A stretch of 64,000 nucleotides of DNA from Bovifimicola ammoniilytica (GCF_025567085.1 NZ_JAOQJN010000005.1:231034-295033); one strand, 5' to 3'; numbered from the stretch's first letter, positions 27,000 to 36,110 are shown. The notes: generated from the sequence alone by a model not told the origin. Numbers and translations are program-made.

Positions 27000-28352
27000 A
27001 TGGAAAAGAATTTAACAACAGGAAGTGTATTTAAAACAATAGTATATTTTGCATTACCATATTTATTGTCATATTTTATGCAGACATTATATGGAATGGC
27101 AGATTTATTTATTATAGGGCAGTTTGATGGAGTAGACAGTATAACGGCGGTTTCGAACGGAAGCCAGGTTATGCATATGCTTACAGTTATTATTGTGGGA
27201 CTGGCTATGGGGGCAACGGTTATGATTGGAAGAGCTGTTGGAAGCAGAAATCATAAGCAGACATCAGGAGTAATCGGTAACACAATCGTATTATTTATGA
27301 TATTGGCATTTGTAATGACAGGGGCATTGCTAATTCTTGTTAAGCCCATCGTCGGAATTATGAATGTACCAGAGGAAGCAGTTAAGGGTACTACCGGATA
27401 TTTAGCGATATGCTTTATTGGAATACCATTTATTACAGCTTATAATATTATAAGTTCTATTTTCAGGGGACTTGGAGATTCTAAGAGCCCGATGTATTTC
27501 ATAGGGACAGCCTGTGTAGCTAATATTGCCTTGGATTATCTTTTTATTGGATATTTCGATATGGGAGCTAATGGTGCTGCACTTGGAACAACATTGGCAC
27601 AGACTATAAGTGTAATTATTGCTTTGATAGCAATAAAGAAACGTGACACAGGAATCAGATTATGCAAGGAAGATTTCAAGGTTAAGAAGAATATATTAGG
27701 AGAAATACTAAAAGTAGGTTTTCCGGTAGCGATTCAGGATGGCTGTATACAGATAGCATTTATAATTATTACGGTTATTGCTAATAGAAGAGGTCTTGAT
27801 GACGCAGCGGCAGTAGGAATTGTTGAAAAAGTAATCAGTGCATTATTTATCGTGCCATCGTCAATGCTTGCTACAGTTTCAGCGTTATCGGCACAGAATA
27901 TTGGTGCGGGCAAACATGAACGAGCTGCTAAGACGCTTAAATATGCTACAATTATTACGAGCATATATGGTGTATTTGTCGTACTTATAGTTCAGCTTTG
28001 TACATCATCAGTTTTGAGAATGTTTACATCGGATGCGATGGTTATTACACTTGGTGTACAGTATTTGAAAGGATATATCTGGGACACAATATTTGCAGGA
28101 ATACATTTCAGCTTTAGTGGATATTTTGCAGCTTATGGTAAATCATACATAGGTTTTATACATAACATTATATCGATTGTATGCGTGAGGGTACCGGGTT
28201 CTTATCTTACTTCTAAATGTTTTAAGGACACGTTGTTGCCAATGGGACTTGCTGCACCGGTAGGCTCAATATTATCTGTCGTAATATGTTTAGCAGCATA
28301 TAAACTGTTGAAAAATCAATTTACATCACAGAATATAAATACGGAGAGATGA
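27000..28352 (+). CDS. MATE family multidrug efflux transporter
   Basis: 450-residue cation-coupled exporter with twelve predicted helices. Family marks include PYLLSYFMQTLYGMADLFIIGQ near the N-terminus, GLAMGATVMIGRAVG, and IQDGCIQIAFIII early in the second half. The only plausible start is ATG at 27000, but the AAAGGAGG block is 26 nt away, so initiation is weak or depends on leader folding. It is expressed from a MerR-type promoter; the regulator gene next to it has been lost. Confidence 0.93.
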   Translation: MEKNLTTGSVFKTIVYFALPYLLSYFMQTLYGMADLFIIGQFDGVDSITAVSNGSQVMHMLTVIIVGLAMGATVMIGRAVGSRNHKQTSGVIGNTIVLFMILAFVMTGALLILVKPIVGIMNVPEEAVKGTTGYLAICFIGIPFITAYNIISSIFRGLGDSKSPMYFIGTACVANIALDYLFIGYFDMGANGAALGTTLAQTISVIIALIAIKKRDTGIRLCKEDFKVKKNILGEILKVGFPVAIQDGCIQIAFIIITVIANRRGLDDAAAVGIVEKVISALFIVPSSMLATVSALSAQNIGAGKHERAAKTLKYATIITSIYGVFVVLIVQLCTSSVLRMFTSDAMVITLGVQYLKGYIWDTIFAGIHFSFSGYFAAYGKSYIGFIHNIISIVCVRVPGSYLTSKCFKDTLLPMGLAAPVGSILSVVICLAAYKLLKNQFTSQNINTER

Positions 28353-28354
28353 TT

Positions 28355-28457
28355 GTGGAGAATAAAAAGCTATTTAAAATCGGAGAAGTTGATTGATTAT
28401 GGAATGACGAATGATTCGAATAATTTTGTGACGAAATTTGCCATACCTGTTGAATAA
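28355..28457 (+). pseudogene. MerR-family regulator, internally deleted remnant
   Basis: GTG at 28355, behind CGGAGAGATGATT, starts MENKKLFKIGEVD and stops. LFKIGEV is the N-terminus of the MerR winged helix. Overlapping in another frame, DYGMTNDSNNFVTKFAIPVE and a stop at 28457 resemble the end of the GyrI-like effector domain. A single internal deletion joins the two ends, removing DNA-binding and ligand parts. About 120 nt of AT-rich DNA with no gene separate it from 28577. Confidence 0.7.
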
Positions 28458-28576
28458 ATCGGTTTTGATTGGTATTATTATATAGATTTATACGACATAA
28501 ATGAAAAAAGTTAAATAAAATGCATTAAAAAATTAAAGAAAAACTATTTAAAATAATAAGAAAAGAGGTAAATATT

Positions 28577-29044
28577 ATGGAAAAGAGAGTTGAAGATTCC
28601 ATAGTAGAACAGATGAGAGAGGTCAGACCAGAAGATTTAAATGGCGCTGACAGACTTTTTGGTGGAAGATTAATGGAATGGATAGACGAGGTAGCTGGAA
28701 TAGTTGGACTCAGATATGCACAGAACAATGTTGTTACTGCGTCCGTTGATAATTTAAGATTCATAAGAGGTGTGTACAAGCACGAGATAGTTATTCTGAT
28801 AGGTCGTGTTACATATGTTGGCAATTCGTCGATGGAAGTAAGGGTAGATACCTACGTTGAGGGACTTGATGGTATGAGATATCCTGTAAACAGAGCATAT
28901 CTCACACTTGTATCAGTGGATGAAAATGGAAAAGGAAAGAAAGTTCCAAGACTTATAGTAGATTCATTAAGTGAACAGGCAGAATGGGAAGCCGGCAAGA
29001 AGAGAAGTGAGTTAAGAAAACAACGTCTTAAAGAGGGCTTCTAA
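28577..29044 (+). CDS. Hotdog-fold acyl-CoA thioesterase (YciA/BFIT type)
   Basis: 155 residues. NGADRLFGGRLMEWIDEVAGIVGLRYA is the helix and active-site region of cytosolic acyl-CoA hydrolases (family pattern N..G.LFGG.LM.W.D). TASVDNLRFIRGV and the VNRAYLTLVSVDENGK strand complete the fold. The start at 28577 follows AAAGAGGTAAATATT. It would hydrolyse acyl-CoA esters; substrate length cannot be told. It is followed directly by a large palindrome. Confidence 0.88.
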   Translation: MEKRVEDSIVEQMREVRPEDLNGADRLFGGRLMEWIDEVAGIVGLRYAQNNVVTASVDNLRFIRGVYKHEIVILIGRVTYVGNSSMEVRVDTYVEGLDGMRYPVNRAYLTLVSVDENGKGKKVPRLIVDSLSEQAEWEAGKKRSELRKQRLKEGF

Positions 29045-29045
29045 A

Positions 29046-29240
29046 AGTTTACATTACTGATAATTATATAAATAAATTAACTCAAACTTCGCACATACAT
29101 ATTGCAGCCAATATTCATCTATTAAAGTAAATTTGATATTTATATATTCAAATTTGCTTAATACAGATGATTTAATTATATTATGTTTGTGCGAAGTTTG
29201 AATTTATTAACTGATAATAAAATCAATAATGTAAACCTTT
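29046..29240. repeat. Long imperfect palindrome, MITE-like
   Basis: Arms of about 57 nt face each other: AGTTTACATTACTGATAAT...CAAACTTCGCAC on the left and GTGCGAAGTTTG...ATTGATTTT-type sequence ending AATGTAAACCT on the right. The centre is also palindromic (CATCTATTAAAGTAAATTTGA against TCAAATTTGCTTAATACAGATG). The whole 195 nt could fold into one long hairpin. The right half resembles 15242-15318. No reading frame is present. Confidence 0.75.
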
Positions 29241-29263
29241 AAGAAAATAAAATGGTTGACAAT
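29228..29263 (+). promoter_or_regulatory. Candidate BirA (biotin) operator
   Basis: AATGTAAACC, 16 nt, GGTTGACAAT: the two half-sites match as an inverted repeat in 8 of 10 positions and resemble the Firmicutes BirA operator (TTGTTAACC, 15-16 nt, GGTTAACAA). The right half overlaps the -35 box of bioY. Its left half is also the end of the palindrome, so part of the symmetry could be coincidental. Confidence 0.6.
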
Positions 29264-29284
29264 ATAAGAACGCCGATATATAAT
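29256..29284 (+). promoter_or_regulatory. Perfect consensus promoter of bioY
   Basis: TTGACA (29256-29261), 17 nt, TATAAT (29279-29284), 42 nt upstream of the bioY start. A consensus promoter this strong for a vitamin transporter implies repression, which the overlapping BirA-like site would give. Confidence 0.88.
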
Positions 29285-29326
29285 CACCTTCGGATACAAA
29301 TAAAAAATCATATTTCGGAGGATATT

Positions 29327-29914
29327 ATGGACAGTAAAAAGAAAACATTAAAAATCACAATGTGCGCATTATTCGCAGCACTTACGGCAATTTGTTCTCA
29401 GATACAGATACCTTTGCCACAGATACCTATCAATCTTGCATTATTTTCAGTATGTATTGCCGGAGCAGTTTTAGGCGCTGCATATGGTGCATTATCAATG
29501 ATAGTATATGTATTGCTTGGCGCAGTTGGTGTTCCTGTATTTGCAGGCTTTAAAGGTGGTTTTGCAGCAATTACAGGTTCTACAGGTGGATATATTGTTG
29601 GATATATCGTATGCGCATGGGTAACAGGAATTATTGTTAAATATACAAAGGGAAAGATTTATCAGATAGCACTTGCAATGGTTGTTGGTGTTGCATTATG
29701 TTATGTATTAGGAACAATCTGGTTTATGATCCTCTCGGGTAACCCACTTAAGGTATCATTAGGATTTTGTGTATTTCCATTTTTACCTGGCGATGCAATC
29801 AAGATTATTCTTGCATCAACAATTTCAGCAAAATTAAGACAGGGAGTATCCAATATTTATGAGCTTAATCCTTGTAAGATTTCAACCAATACTACAGGTG
29901 AAATTGCAAAATAA
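29327..29914 (+). CDS. bioY: Biotin transporter substrate-binding subunit BioY
   Basis: 195-residue membrane S component with six helices. Signatures are MCALFAALTAICSQIQIPLPQIPINLALFS near the N-terminus and GGFAAITGSTGGYIVGYIVCAW in the middle, which form the biotin pocket. The start is ATG at 29327 behind TTCGGAGGATATT; a longer frame from 29252 would begin inside the promoter and is rejected. BioY normally needs an EcfAA'T module; one is encoded at 53243-55866. Confidence 0.94.
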   Translation: MDSKKKTLKITMCALFAALTAICSQIQIPLPQIPINLALFSVCIAGAVLGAAYGALSMIVYVLLGAVGVPVFAGFKGGFAAITGSTGGYIVGYIVCAWVTGIIVKYTKGKIYQIALAMVVGVALCYVLGTIWFMILSGNPLKVSLGFCVFPFLPGDAIKIILASTISAKLRQGVSNIYELNPCKISTNTTGEIAK

Positions 29915-29946
29915 TGTTTTGAATTAATAAAAATCAAGATAAAATG

Positions 29947-29977
29947 AGGACAAGAACATTGAAAACGTTCTTGTCCT
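29947..29977 (+). terminator. Hairpin terminator after bioY
   Basis: AGGACAAGAAC (29947-29957) pairs with GTTCTTGTCCT (29967-29977); the following TAAATTTA is a weak T tract. Confidence 0.65.
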
Positions 29978-30007
29978 TAAATTTATACAAAATTATTGTA
30001 TAAAACC

Positions 30008-30040
30008 AAGAACATTTGCAAGAAATGTCTTGATTTTTTT
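30008..30040 (+). terminator. Second terminator before pflB
   Basis: AAG-A-ACATTT (30008-30017) pairs with AAATGT-CTT (30023-30031), followed by GA and seven T residues. Confidence 0.65.
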
Positions 30041-30123
30041 GTCAGAAATAAGTATTATAAAGATGGTCATAAAAATAGCGACCGTGACACAAGTAAAAAA
30101 AGTTGAAAGAAAGGGAAAACACG

Positions 30124-32388
30124 ATGAAAGAGTTTGAACAGTGGGAAGGCTTCGAAGGAAGAATTTGGAAAGAAGAAGTTAACGTTCGTGACTTCATTCA
30201 GAAGAATTACAAACCATATGATGGAGATGAATCATTTTTAGCAGACCCAACAGAAGCAACAAATAAGCTTTGGGGAGCTTTGCAGAAATTGCAGAAAGAA
30301 GAACGTGAAAAGGGTGGTGTTCTTGACTGCGAGACAGAAGTTGTATCAGGACTCACATCTTACGGACCAGGATATATTGACGAAAGTTTAAAGGATCTTG
30401 AACAGGTTGTTGGTCTCCAGACAGATAAGCCATTAAAACGTGCATTTATGCCATATGGTGGTATCAGAATGGCAGAGCAGGCAGCAGAAAGCTATGGATA
30501 TGAAATTAATCCAGAACTTAAACATGTATTTGAAGATTATATTACAACACATAACGATGCAGTATTTGCAGCTTACACAGATGAGATGAAATTAGCTCGT
30601 AAAACACACGTTGTAACAGGTCTTCCAGACACATATGGACGTGGACGTATCGTTGGCGATTACCGTAGAGTAGCTTTATATGGTATTGATTACCTTATTG
30701 CACAGAAAGAAGCAGACAAGAAGAACTGTGGTTGCGGAAATATGTATGATGACGTTATCCGTCTTCGTGAAGAAATTGCAATGCAGATTACAGCATTAAA
30801 GCAGATGAAAGAAATGGCTAAGATTTATGGCTATGATATTTCAGCTCCAGCTAAGAATGCTAAAGAAGCTTGTCAGTGGTTATACTTTGGATATCTTGCA
30901 GCTATTAAGACACAGAACGGTGCTGCAATGTCAGTAGGACGTGTATCTACATTCCTTGATATCTATTTTGAACGTGACTTAAAGAACGGTGTTCTTACAG
31001 AGTCAGAAGCTCAGGAAATCATTGATCATATGACAATGAAATTCCGTATGGTTAAATTCGCAAGAATTCCATCATACAATCAGTTATTCTCAGGAGATCC
31101 AACATGGGCTACTCTTGAAGTTGGTGGTATTGGAATGGATGGTCGTTCAATGGTTACTAAGACAGACTACCGTTTCTTACACACACTTGAGAACATGGGA
31201 CCTTCACCAGAACCAAACCTTACAGTATTATATTCAAGTGCATTACCAGAACAGTTCAAGAAATATGCAGCTCATATCTCAATTGAGACAAGCTCAATCC
31301 AGTATGAGAATGATGATGTAATGAAACCAGTATGGGGCGATGATTATTCAATCTGCTGCTGTGTATCTGCTACACAGACAGGTAAGGAAATCCAGTTCTT
31401 CGGTGCAAGAGCTAACCTTGGTAAGACATTACTTTACGCATTCAATGGTGGATTTGATGAGAAACATCGTATCCAGTGTGGACCAAAGCTTCAGAAGATC
31501 GATAAGGAAGTACTTAGCGGTGAAGAAGATTACAAGATGGTTCGTGATGCATATGAAATCTGGCTTGACTGGTTAGCAGATATTTATGTTAACGTACTCA
31601 ACCTCATCCATTATATGCATGATAAATATTACTATGAAGCAGCTGAGATGGCATTAATCGATACAGATGTACGTCGTACATTTGCAACAGGTATTGCAGG
31701 ATTCTCACATGTTATTGATTCACTTAGTGCTATCAAATATGCTAAGGTTAAAGTAATCCGTGATGAAGAAGGAGTTACAAAAGACTTTGAAGTTGAAGGT
31801 GATTTCCCTAAATATGGTAATGATGATGACCGTGCTGATGATATCGGTATCTGGGTATTAAAGACATTCTTAGAGAAGATTAAACGTCGTCACACATACC
31901 GTGATTCAGAACCTACAACATCACTTCTTACTATTACATCTAACGTTGTATACGGAGAAGCTACAGGTGCTATGCCTGACGGACGTGCAGCATTCACTCC
32001 ATTCAGCCCTGGTGCATCACCAAGCTATGGTGCAGAACAGAATGGTCTTGTTGCTTCACTTAACTCAGTTGCTAAGATTCCATATCATTGGTCACTTGAT
32101 GGTATTTCTAATACACAGACAATTAACCCGGATGCTCTTGGACATAGCGAAGAAGAACAGGTTAATAACCTTGTACAGGTAATGGATGGATACTTCAATC
32201 AGGGTGCTCATCACCTTAATGTAAACGTATTTACAAAGGATAAGTTACTTGATGCACAGGCTCATCCAGAGAAAGAAGAGTATGCTAACTTTACAATTCG
32301 TGTATCTGGTTATGCTGTTAAGTTCATCAGCCTTACAAAGAAACAGCAGGATGATGTAATCGCAAGAACATGTCATGCTAGACTTTAA
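30124..32388 (+). CDS. pflB: Formate C-acetyltransferase (pyruvate formate-lyase)
   Basis: 754-residue glycyl-radical enzyme that converts pyruvate and CoA to acetyl-CoA and formate in anaerobic fermentation. The catalytic cysteine pair is C412-C413 in SICCCVSATQTGK. The radical glycine is G729 in RVSGYAVKF, near the C-terminus. GANL-type substrate loop and PDGR (MPDGRAAFTPFSPGASP) are present. The start is ATG at 30124 (MKEFEQWEGF) after AAAGGGAAAACACG. The activase gene follows after a terminator-like hairpin. Confidence 0.98.
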   Translation: MKEFEQWEGFEGRIWKEEVNVRDFIQKNYKPYDGDESFLADPTEATNKLWGALQKLQKEEREKGGVLDCETEVVSGLTSYGPGYIDESLKDLEQVVGLQTDKPLKRAFMPYGGIRMAEQAAESYGYEINPELKHVFEDYITTHNDAVFAAYTDEMKLARKTHVVTGLPDTYGRGRIVGDYRRVALYGIDYLIAQKEADKKNCGCGNMYDDVIRLREEIAMQITALKQMKEMAKIYGYDISAPAKNAKEACQWLYFGYLAAIKTQNGAAMSVGRVSTFLDIYFERDLKNGVLTESEAQEIIDHMTMKFRMVKFARIPSYNQLFSGDPTWATLEVGGIGMDGRSMVTKTDYRFLHTLENMGPSPEPNLTVLYSSALPEQFKKYAAHISIETSSIQYENDDVMKPVWGDDYSICCCVSATQTGKEIQFFGARANLGKTLLYAFNGGFDEKHRIQCGPKLQKIDKEVLSGEEDYKMVRDAYEIWLDWLADIYVNVLNLIHYMHDKYYYEAAEMALIDTDVRRTFATGIAGFSHVIDSLSAIKYAKVKVIRDEEGVTKDFEVEGDFPKYGNDDDRADDIGIWVLKTFLEKIKRRHTYRDSEPTTSLLTITSNVVYGEATGAMPDGRAAFTPFSPGASPSYGAEQNGLVASLNSVAKIPYHWSLDGISNTQTINPDALGHSEEEQVNNLVQVMDGYFNQGAHHLNVNVFTKDKLLDAQAHPEKEEYANFTIRVSGYAVKFISLTKKQQDDVIARTCHARL

Positions 32389-32418
32389 AAAATAGGATAT
32401 ACTATATAGTATGAAAAG

Positions 32419-32454
32419 GGGTTTTGAACCTACAGTTCAAAACCCTCTTTTTTT
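32419..32454 (+). terminator. Terminator between pflB and pflA
   Basis: GGGTTTTGAAC (32419-32429) pairs with GTTCAAAACCC (32435-32445), followed by a T tract. It probably makes pflA expression lower than pflB. Confidence 0.9.
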
Positions 32455-32484
32455 AATAAATGAATTTTAGAAATGGAGGTTAAT

Positions 32485-33255
32485 ATGGAAGGTAGAGTTC
32501 ATTCGTTAGAAACATTTGGACTTGTAGATGGACCTGGAGTCAGATATGTTGTCTTTTTGCAAGGCTGTAGAATGAGATGTAAGTTCTGCCATAATCCTGA
32601 AACATGGAATATGAATGGCGGAGAAGTCTGGACAGCAAAAGATTTATTTGCAAGAGCATACAGATATAAAACATATTGGATGAAAGGCGAAAAACTCAAT
32701 GGAGGAATTACTGTAAGTGGTGGAGAACCATTACTTCAGATAGATTTTCTTATTGAATTCTTTAAACTTTGTAAGGATAAAGATATTCATACAACGCTTG
32801 ATACGTCAGCTAATCCATTTACAAGAGAAGAGCCATTTATAAGTAAATTTAATGAACTTATGAAATATACTGATCTAGTAATGCTAGACATTAAGAATAT
32901 CGACAAAGTTGGACATAAGCAGCTTACAGGCCATCCTGTTGACAATATATTAGATTGCGCCAGATATTTAGATGAAATTGGTAAAGATATGTGGATAAGA
33001 CACGTACTTGTTCCTGATACATTACAAACAGGAGATTTATCATATAGTGATAGAGACAGCCAGCTAGAAGAGTTATCCAAGTTCATTGATACACTTTCTA
33101 ATGTTAAAAGGGTTGAGGTTCTTCCGTATCATACATTAGGTATACAAAAATGGGAAGAATTAGGCATACCATATAAGCTTGACGGCGTAGAACCACCAAG
33201 CGATGAAAGAGTAGAAAATGCCAACAGAATATTGAAAACAGATAAATATCAATAA
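32485..33255 (+). CDS. pflA: Pyruvate formate-lyase activating enzyme
   Basis: 256-residue radical SAM enzyme that installs the glycyl radical on PflB. The [4Fe-4S] cysteines are C28, C32 and C35 in GCRMRCKFCHNPETW, and the SAM-binding GGEPLLQ follows. LEVLPYHTLG-type C-terminal sequence (VEVLPYHTLGIQKW) is conserved. The ATG at 32485 has GGAGG five nt upstream, which excludes the earlier ATG at 32473. It probably depends on read-through from pflB. Confidence 0.97.
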   Translation: MEGRVHSLETFGLVDGPGVRYVVFLQGCRMRCKFCHNPETWNMNGGEVWTAKDLFARAYRYKTYWMKGEKLNGGITVSGGEPLLQIDFLIEFFKLCKDKDIHTTLDTSANPFTREEPFISKFNELMKYTDLVMLDIKNIDKVGHKQLTGHPVDNILDCARYLDEIGKDMWIRHVLVPDTLQTGDLSYSDRDSQLEELSKFIDTLSNVKRVEVLPYHTLGIQKWEELGIPYKLDGVEPPSDERVENANRILKTDKYQ

Positions 33256-33371
33256 TATCAGAGCTATTTATACAAATGTATTTAGAATGTACTATCATAA
33301 GTATAATACAAATGTGTAAATGGCTTTTTATTTTTTACTAGGAAATTTTGTTGAAATTGTCCTGGTAAGTA

Positions 33372-33470
33372 AAAAACACTCTGCGAGGATCGCACTGCGG
33401 CGGAGCGAAAATGTTGCTATGGCAACCCACCGCAGGCGGAGAATGTCGCAAGCGATATTCTATATTCTGA
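33372..33470. other. GC-rich structured patch of unknown role upstream of serS
   Basis: In the 369-nt gap between pflA and serS, about 33372-33470 is unusually GC-rich for this genome. It contains inverted segments such as AGAATGTCGC/GCGATATTCT (33440-33461) and TGCTATGGCA. No tRNA fold, T-box core motif or reading frame was found. It resembles the hairpin-module repeats at 17.7 kb in style, not in sequence. Confidence 0.4.
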
Positions 33471-33511
33471 TGGATATAGTATTAATATAGCAATTTTTAG
33501 AGCTTTGTGTC

Positions 33512-33540
33512 TTGAAAAATAAAGAGAAATAGTCTACAAT
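33512..33540 (+). promoter_or_regulatory. Promoter of serS
   Basis: TTGAAA (33512-33517), 17 nt, TACAAT (33535-33540), 84 nt before the start codon. The leader is short and shows no T-box. Confidence 0.75.
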
Positions 33541-33624
33541 AGACACAGTTACGCATAAACTATGCAATTATAGAAGAAAGAATATGATACGTTGGTGTTA
33601 CACACCTCGGAATGGAGGACTTAA

Positions 33625-34905
33625 ATGTTAGATTTAAAATTTGTCAGAGAAAATCCTGATATTGTAAAACAGAATATAAAGAATAAATTTCAGGACAGTA
33701 AATTACCATTAGTAGATGAAGTTATAGAATTAGATGCTAAAGCGCGTGCAGTTAAACAGGAAGCGGACGGATTGAGAGCTGATAGAAATAAGATTTCTAA
33801 ACAGATTGGTGCATTAATGGCACAGGGCAAGAAAGAGGAAGCAGAAGAAGTTAAGAAACAGGTAACTGAGAAATCAGAATATTTAGCGAAATTAGAAGCT
33901 AAAGAGGCTGAATTAAATGAGAAAGTTACTAAGATAATGATGGTAATTCCTAACATTATTGATCCTAGCGTTCCAATTGGTAAAAACGACACAGAAAATG
34001 TTGAAATAGAGAAATTTGGTGAACCTGTTGTTCCTGATTTCGAAGTTCCATACCATGCAGAAATTATGGAGAAATTCAACGGACTTGACTTAGACAGCGC
34101 AAGAAGGGTTGCAGGAAATGGTTTCTATTATCTTATGGGTGATATAGCAAGACTTCATTCAGCAGTTATTGCATATGCAAGAGACTTTATGATTAACAGA
34201 GGTTTTACTTATTGTGTACCGCCTTTTATGATTAGAAGTGACGTTGTTACAGGTGTCATGAGTTTTGCAGAAATGGATGCTATGATGTATAAGATTGAGG
34301 GAGAAGACCTTTATCTTATCGGTACAAGCGAACATTCAATGATTGGTAAATTCATTGACACAATTACTCCTGAATCAGAATTACCTAAGACGCTTACAAG
34401 CTATTCTCCTTGCTTTAGAAAAGAAAAAGGTGCTCATGGCCTTGAAGAAAGAGGTGTATATAGAATACATCAGTTCGAGAAACAGGAAATGATAGTTGTA
34501 TGTAAACCTGAAGAGAGCAAAGAATGGTTTGATAAATTATGGAAGAACACAGTTGATTTATTCCGTTCAATGGATATTCCTGTAAGAACTCTTGAGTGTT
34601 GTTCAGGAGATTTAGCAGATCTTAAGGTTAAATCAATCGACGTTGAAGCATGGTCACCACGTCAGAAGAAATATTTTGAAGTAGGAAGCTGCTCTAACTT
34701 AGGTGATGCACAGGCAAGAAGACTTAAGATAAGAGTAAAAGATGAGAATGGTAACAAATATTTTGCGCACACGCTTAACAATACAGTTGTTGCACCACCA
34801 AGAATGTTAATTGCATTTCTTGAGAATAATCTTCAGGAAGATGGAAGTGTAAGAATACCTGAAGTATTAAGACCATATATGGGTGGAATGGATGCAATCA
34901 GATAA
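33625..34905 (+). CDS. serS: Seryl-tRNA synthetase
   Basis: 426-residue class II synthetase. The N-terminal antiparallel coiled coil (about 30-100) grips the long variable arm of tRNA-Ser. Motif 2 contains SPCFRKEKGAHG...YRIHQFEKQE, and motif 3 contains NNTVVAPPRMLIAFLENN. Start at 33625 follows CGGAATGGAGGACTTAA, the recurrent AATGGAG site. It is transcribed alone between its promoter and a terminator. Confidence 0.97.
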   Translation: MLDLKFVRENPDIVKQNIKNKFQDSKLPLVDEVIELDAKARAVKQEADGLRADRNKISKQIGALMAQGKKEEAEEVKKQVTEKSEYLAKLEAKEAELNEKVTKIMMVIPNIIDPSVPIGKNDTENVEIEKFGEPVVPDFEVPYHAEIMEKFNGLDLDSARRVAGNGFYYLMGDIARLHSAVIAYARDFMINRGFTYCVPPFMIRSDVVTGVMSFAEMDAMMYKIEGEDLYLIGTSEHSMIGKFIDTITPESELPKTLTSYSPCFRKEKGAHGLEERGVYRIHQFEKQEMIVVCKPEESKEWFDKLWKNTVDLFRSMDIPVRTLECCSGDLADLKVKSIDVEAWSPRQKKYFEVGSCSNLGDAQARRLKIRVKDENGNKYFAHTLNNTVVAPPRMLIAFLENNLQEDGSVRIPEVLRPYMGGMDAIR

Positions 34906-34962
34906 TAAAATAAAGTAAAGATAATTTATAAAAAGTAAAAATATATAAAATATAATAAGAAA

Positions 34963-35018
34963 AACTCTGCAAAGTAATATGTTTAATGACATAACTGATA
35001 TGCTTTGCAGAGTTTTTT
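34963..35018. terminator. Bidirectional terminator between serS and the methyltransferase
   Basis: AACTCTGCAAAG (34963-34974) pairs with CTTTGCAGAGTT (35003-35014). T tracts on the + side and an A-rich stretch before the stem on the other side would stop both convergent transcripts. Confidence 0.85.
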
Positions 35019-35038
35019 GTTTACTAACCTTGAGAAAC

Positions 35039-35917
35039 TTATCTACTCCAACGACCACTTGCTCCACAAGGCAGAACCAGACCGTTTGATGAAACTGGCA
35101 GGCCAATCTCCTGTGCTTCTACGTGACCACCGAATTTCTTGCCTACTTCTATTTCAATCATATAAGTAAGGACAGATGGTGCAAGTCCTGTTGTATAGGA
35201 ATTAATTAAGAAAAATAGAGGTTTATCTGATAATATCTGTGTACAGAGTTTAACAAATGAGTGAATTGAATCCTCTATCTTCCAGATTTCTCCCTTAGGG
35301 CCTCGACCATAAGATGGAGGGTCCATTATTATTGCATCATATTTATTACCACGACGGATTTCTCTTTCGACAAATTTTACGCAATCGTCAACTAGCCATC
35401 TGATAGGTGCATCTTTAAGACCAGAAGAAACTGCATTTTCTTTAGCCCAGTTTACCATTCCTTTAGATGCATCCACATGTGTGACATTTGCACCGGCTGC
35501 TGCAGCAGCTAAGGTAGCACCGCCGGTATATGCAAATAGATTGAGAACCTTGACCGGGTTATCATTGCCTCTTTTGATTTTCTCCTTAGATATCAAATCA
35601 GAAAACCAATCCCAGTTTGTTGCTTGTTCAGGGAACAGACCGGTATGTTTGAAACTAAAAGGTTTTAAGTTAAAAGTTAATGATTTATAATTGATTGTCC
35701 ATTGCTCAGGAAGATTAAAGAATTCCCATTCACCACCGCCTCGTGAACTTCTGTGATAATGTCCGTTCATTTTCTTCCAGCCTTTCAGAGTCTTTGGCGT
35801 ATCCCAGATAACCTGTGGGTCAGGACGGACAAGAATATAATCACCCCAACGTTCAAGTTTCTCACCATTAGAACAATCTAAGACTTCGTAATCTTTCCAA
35901 TTATTAGCAATCCACAT
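35039..35917 (-). CDS. Class I SAM-dependent methyltransferase (RlmI/RlmK-like)
   Basis: 292 residues. The Rossmann core has VLNLFAYTGGATLAAAAAGA (motif I) and THVDASKGMVNWAKENA. The catalytic-site MDPPSYGRGPKGE is of the type seen in RNA/base methyltransferases such as RlmI. The N-terminal 120 residues (WGDYILVRPDPQVIW) probably position the RNA. The start is ATG at 35917 behind CAGAATGGAGAATTTT; the ATG at 35929 overlaps that site. The target is probably rRNA but cannot be fixed. Confidence 0.85.
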   Translation of the reverse strand: MWIANNWKDYEVLDCSNGEKLERWGDYILVRPDPQVIWDTPKTLKGWKKMNGHYHRSSRGGGEWEFFNLPEQWTINYKSLTFNLKPFSFKHTGLFPEQATNWDWFSDLISKEKIKRGNDNPVKVLNLFAYTGGATLAAAAAGANVTHVDASKGMVNWAKENAVSSGLKDAPIRWLVDDCVKFVEREIRRGNKYDAIIMDPPSYGRGPKGEIWKIEDSIHSFVKLCTQILSDKPLFFLINSYTTGLAPSVLTYMIEIEVGKKFGGHVEAQEIGLPVSSNGLVLPCGASGRWSR

Positions 35918-36110
35918 AAAATTCTCCATTCTGTTTCTTCTATATTAATATGTTTTTTGTATCGCAAATTTGTTTTGATGTCTGTAAGTATACTATAATA
36001 GGAAGAAACCCGCAAGAGTCGAAAAATGAAAAATGTGTTGCGAAATTCTGAAATAATGGTTATAGTAGAAATGTTTTGAAATTATAAAATCAGAAATGCG
36101 AGGTAATAAT

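Noticed and set aside
33372..33470. tRNA or other structured RNA gene in the GC-rich patch
   Set aside because: No acceptor stem, T-loop or D-loop motif could be assembled; it is listed only as a structured patch.
33256..33624. T-box riboswitch before serS
   Set aside because: No T-box core sequence, specifier hairpin or terminator was seen; the promoter is only 84 nt before the start.
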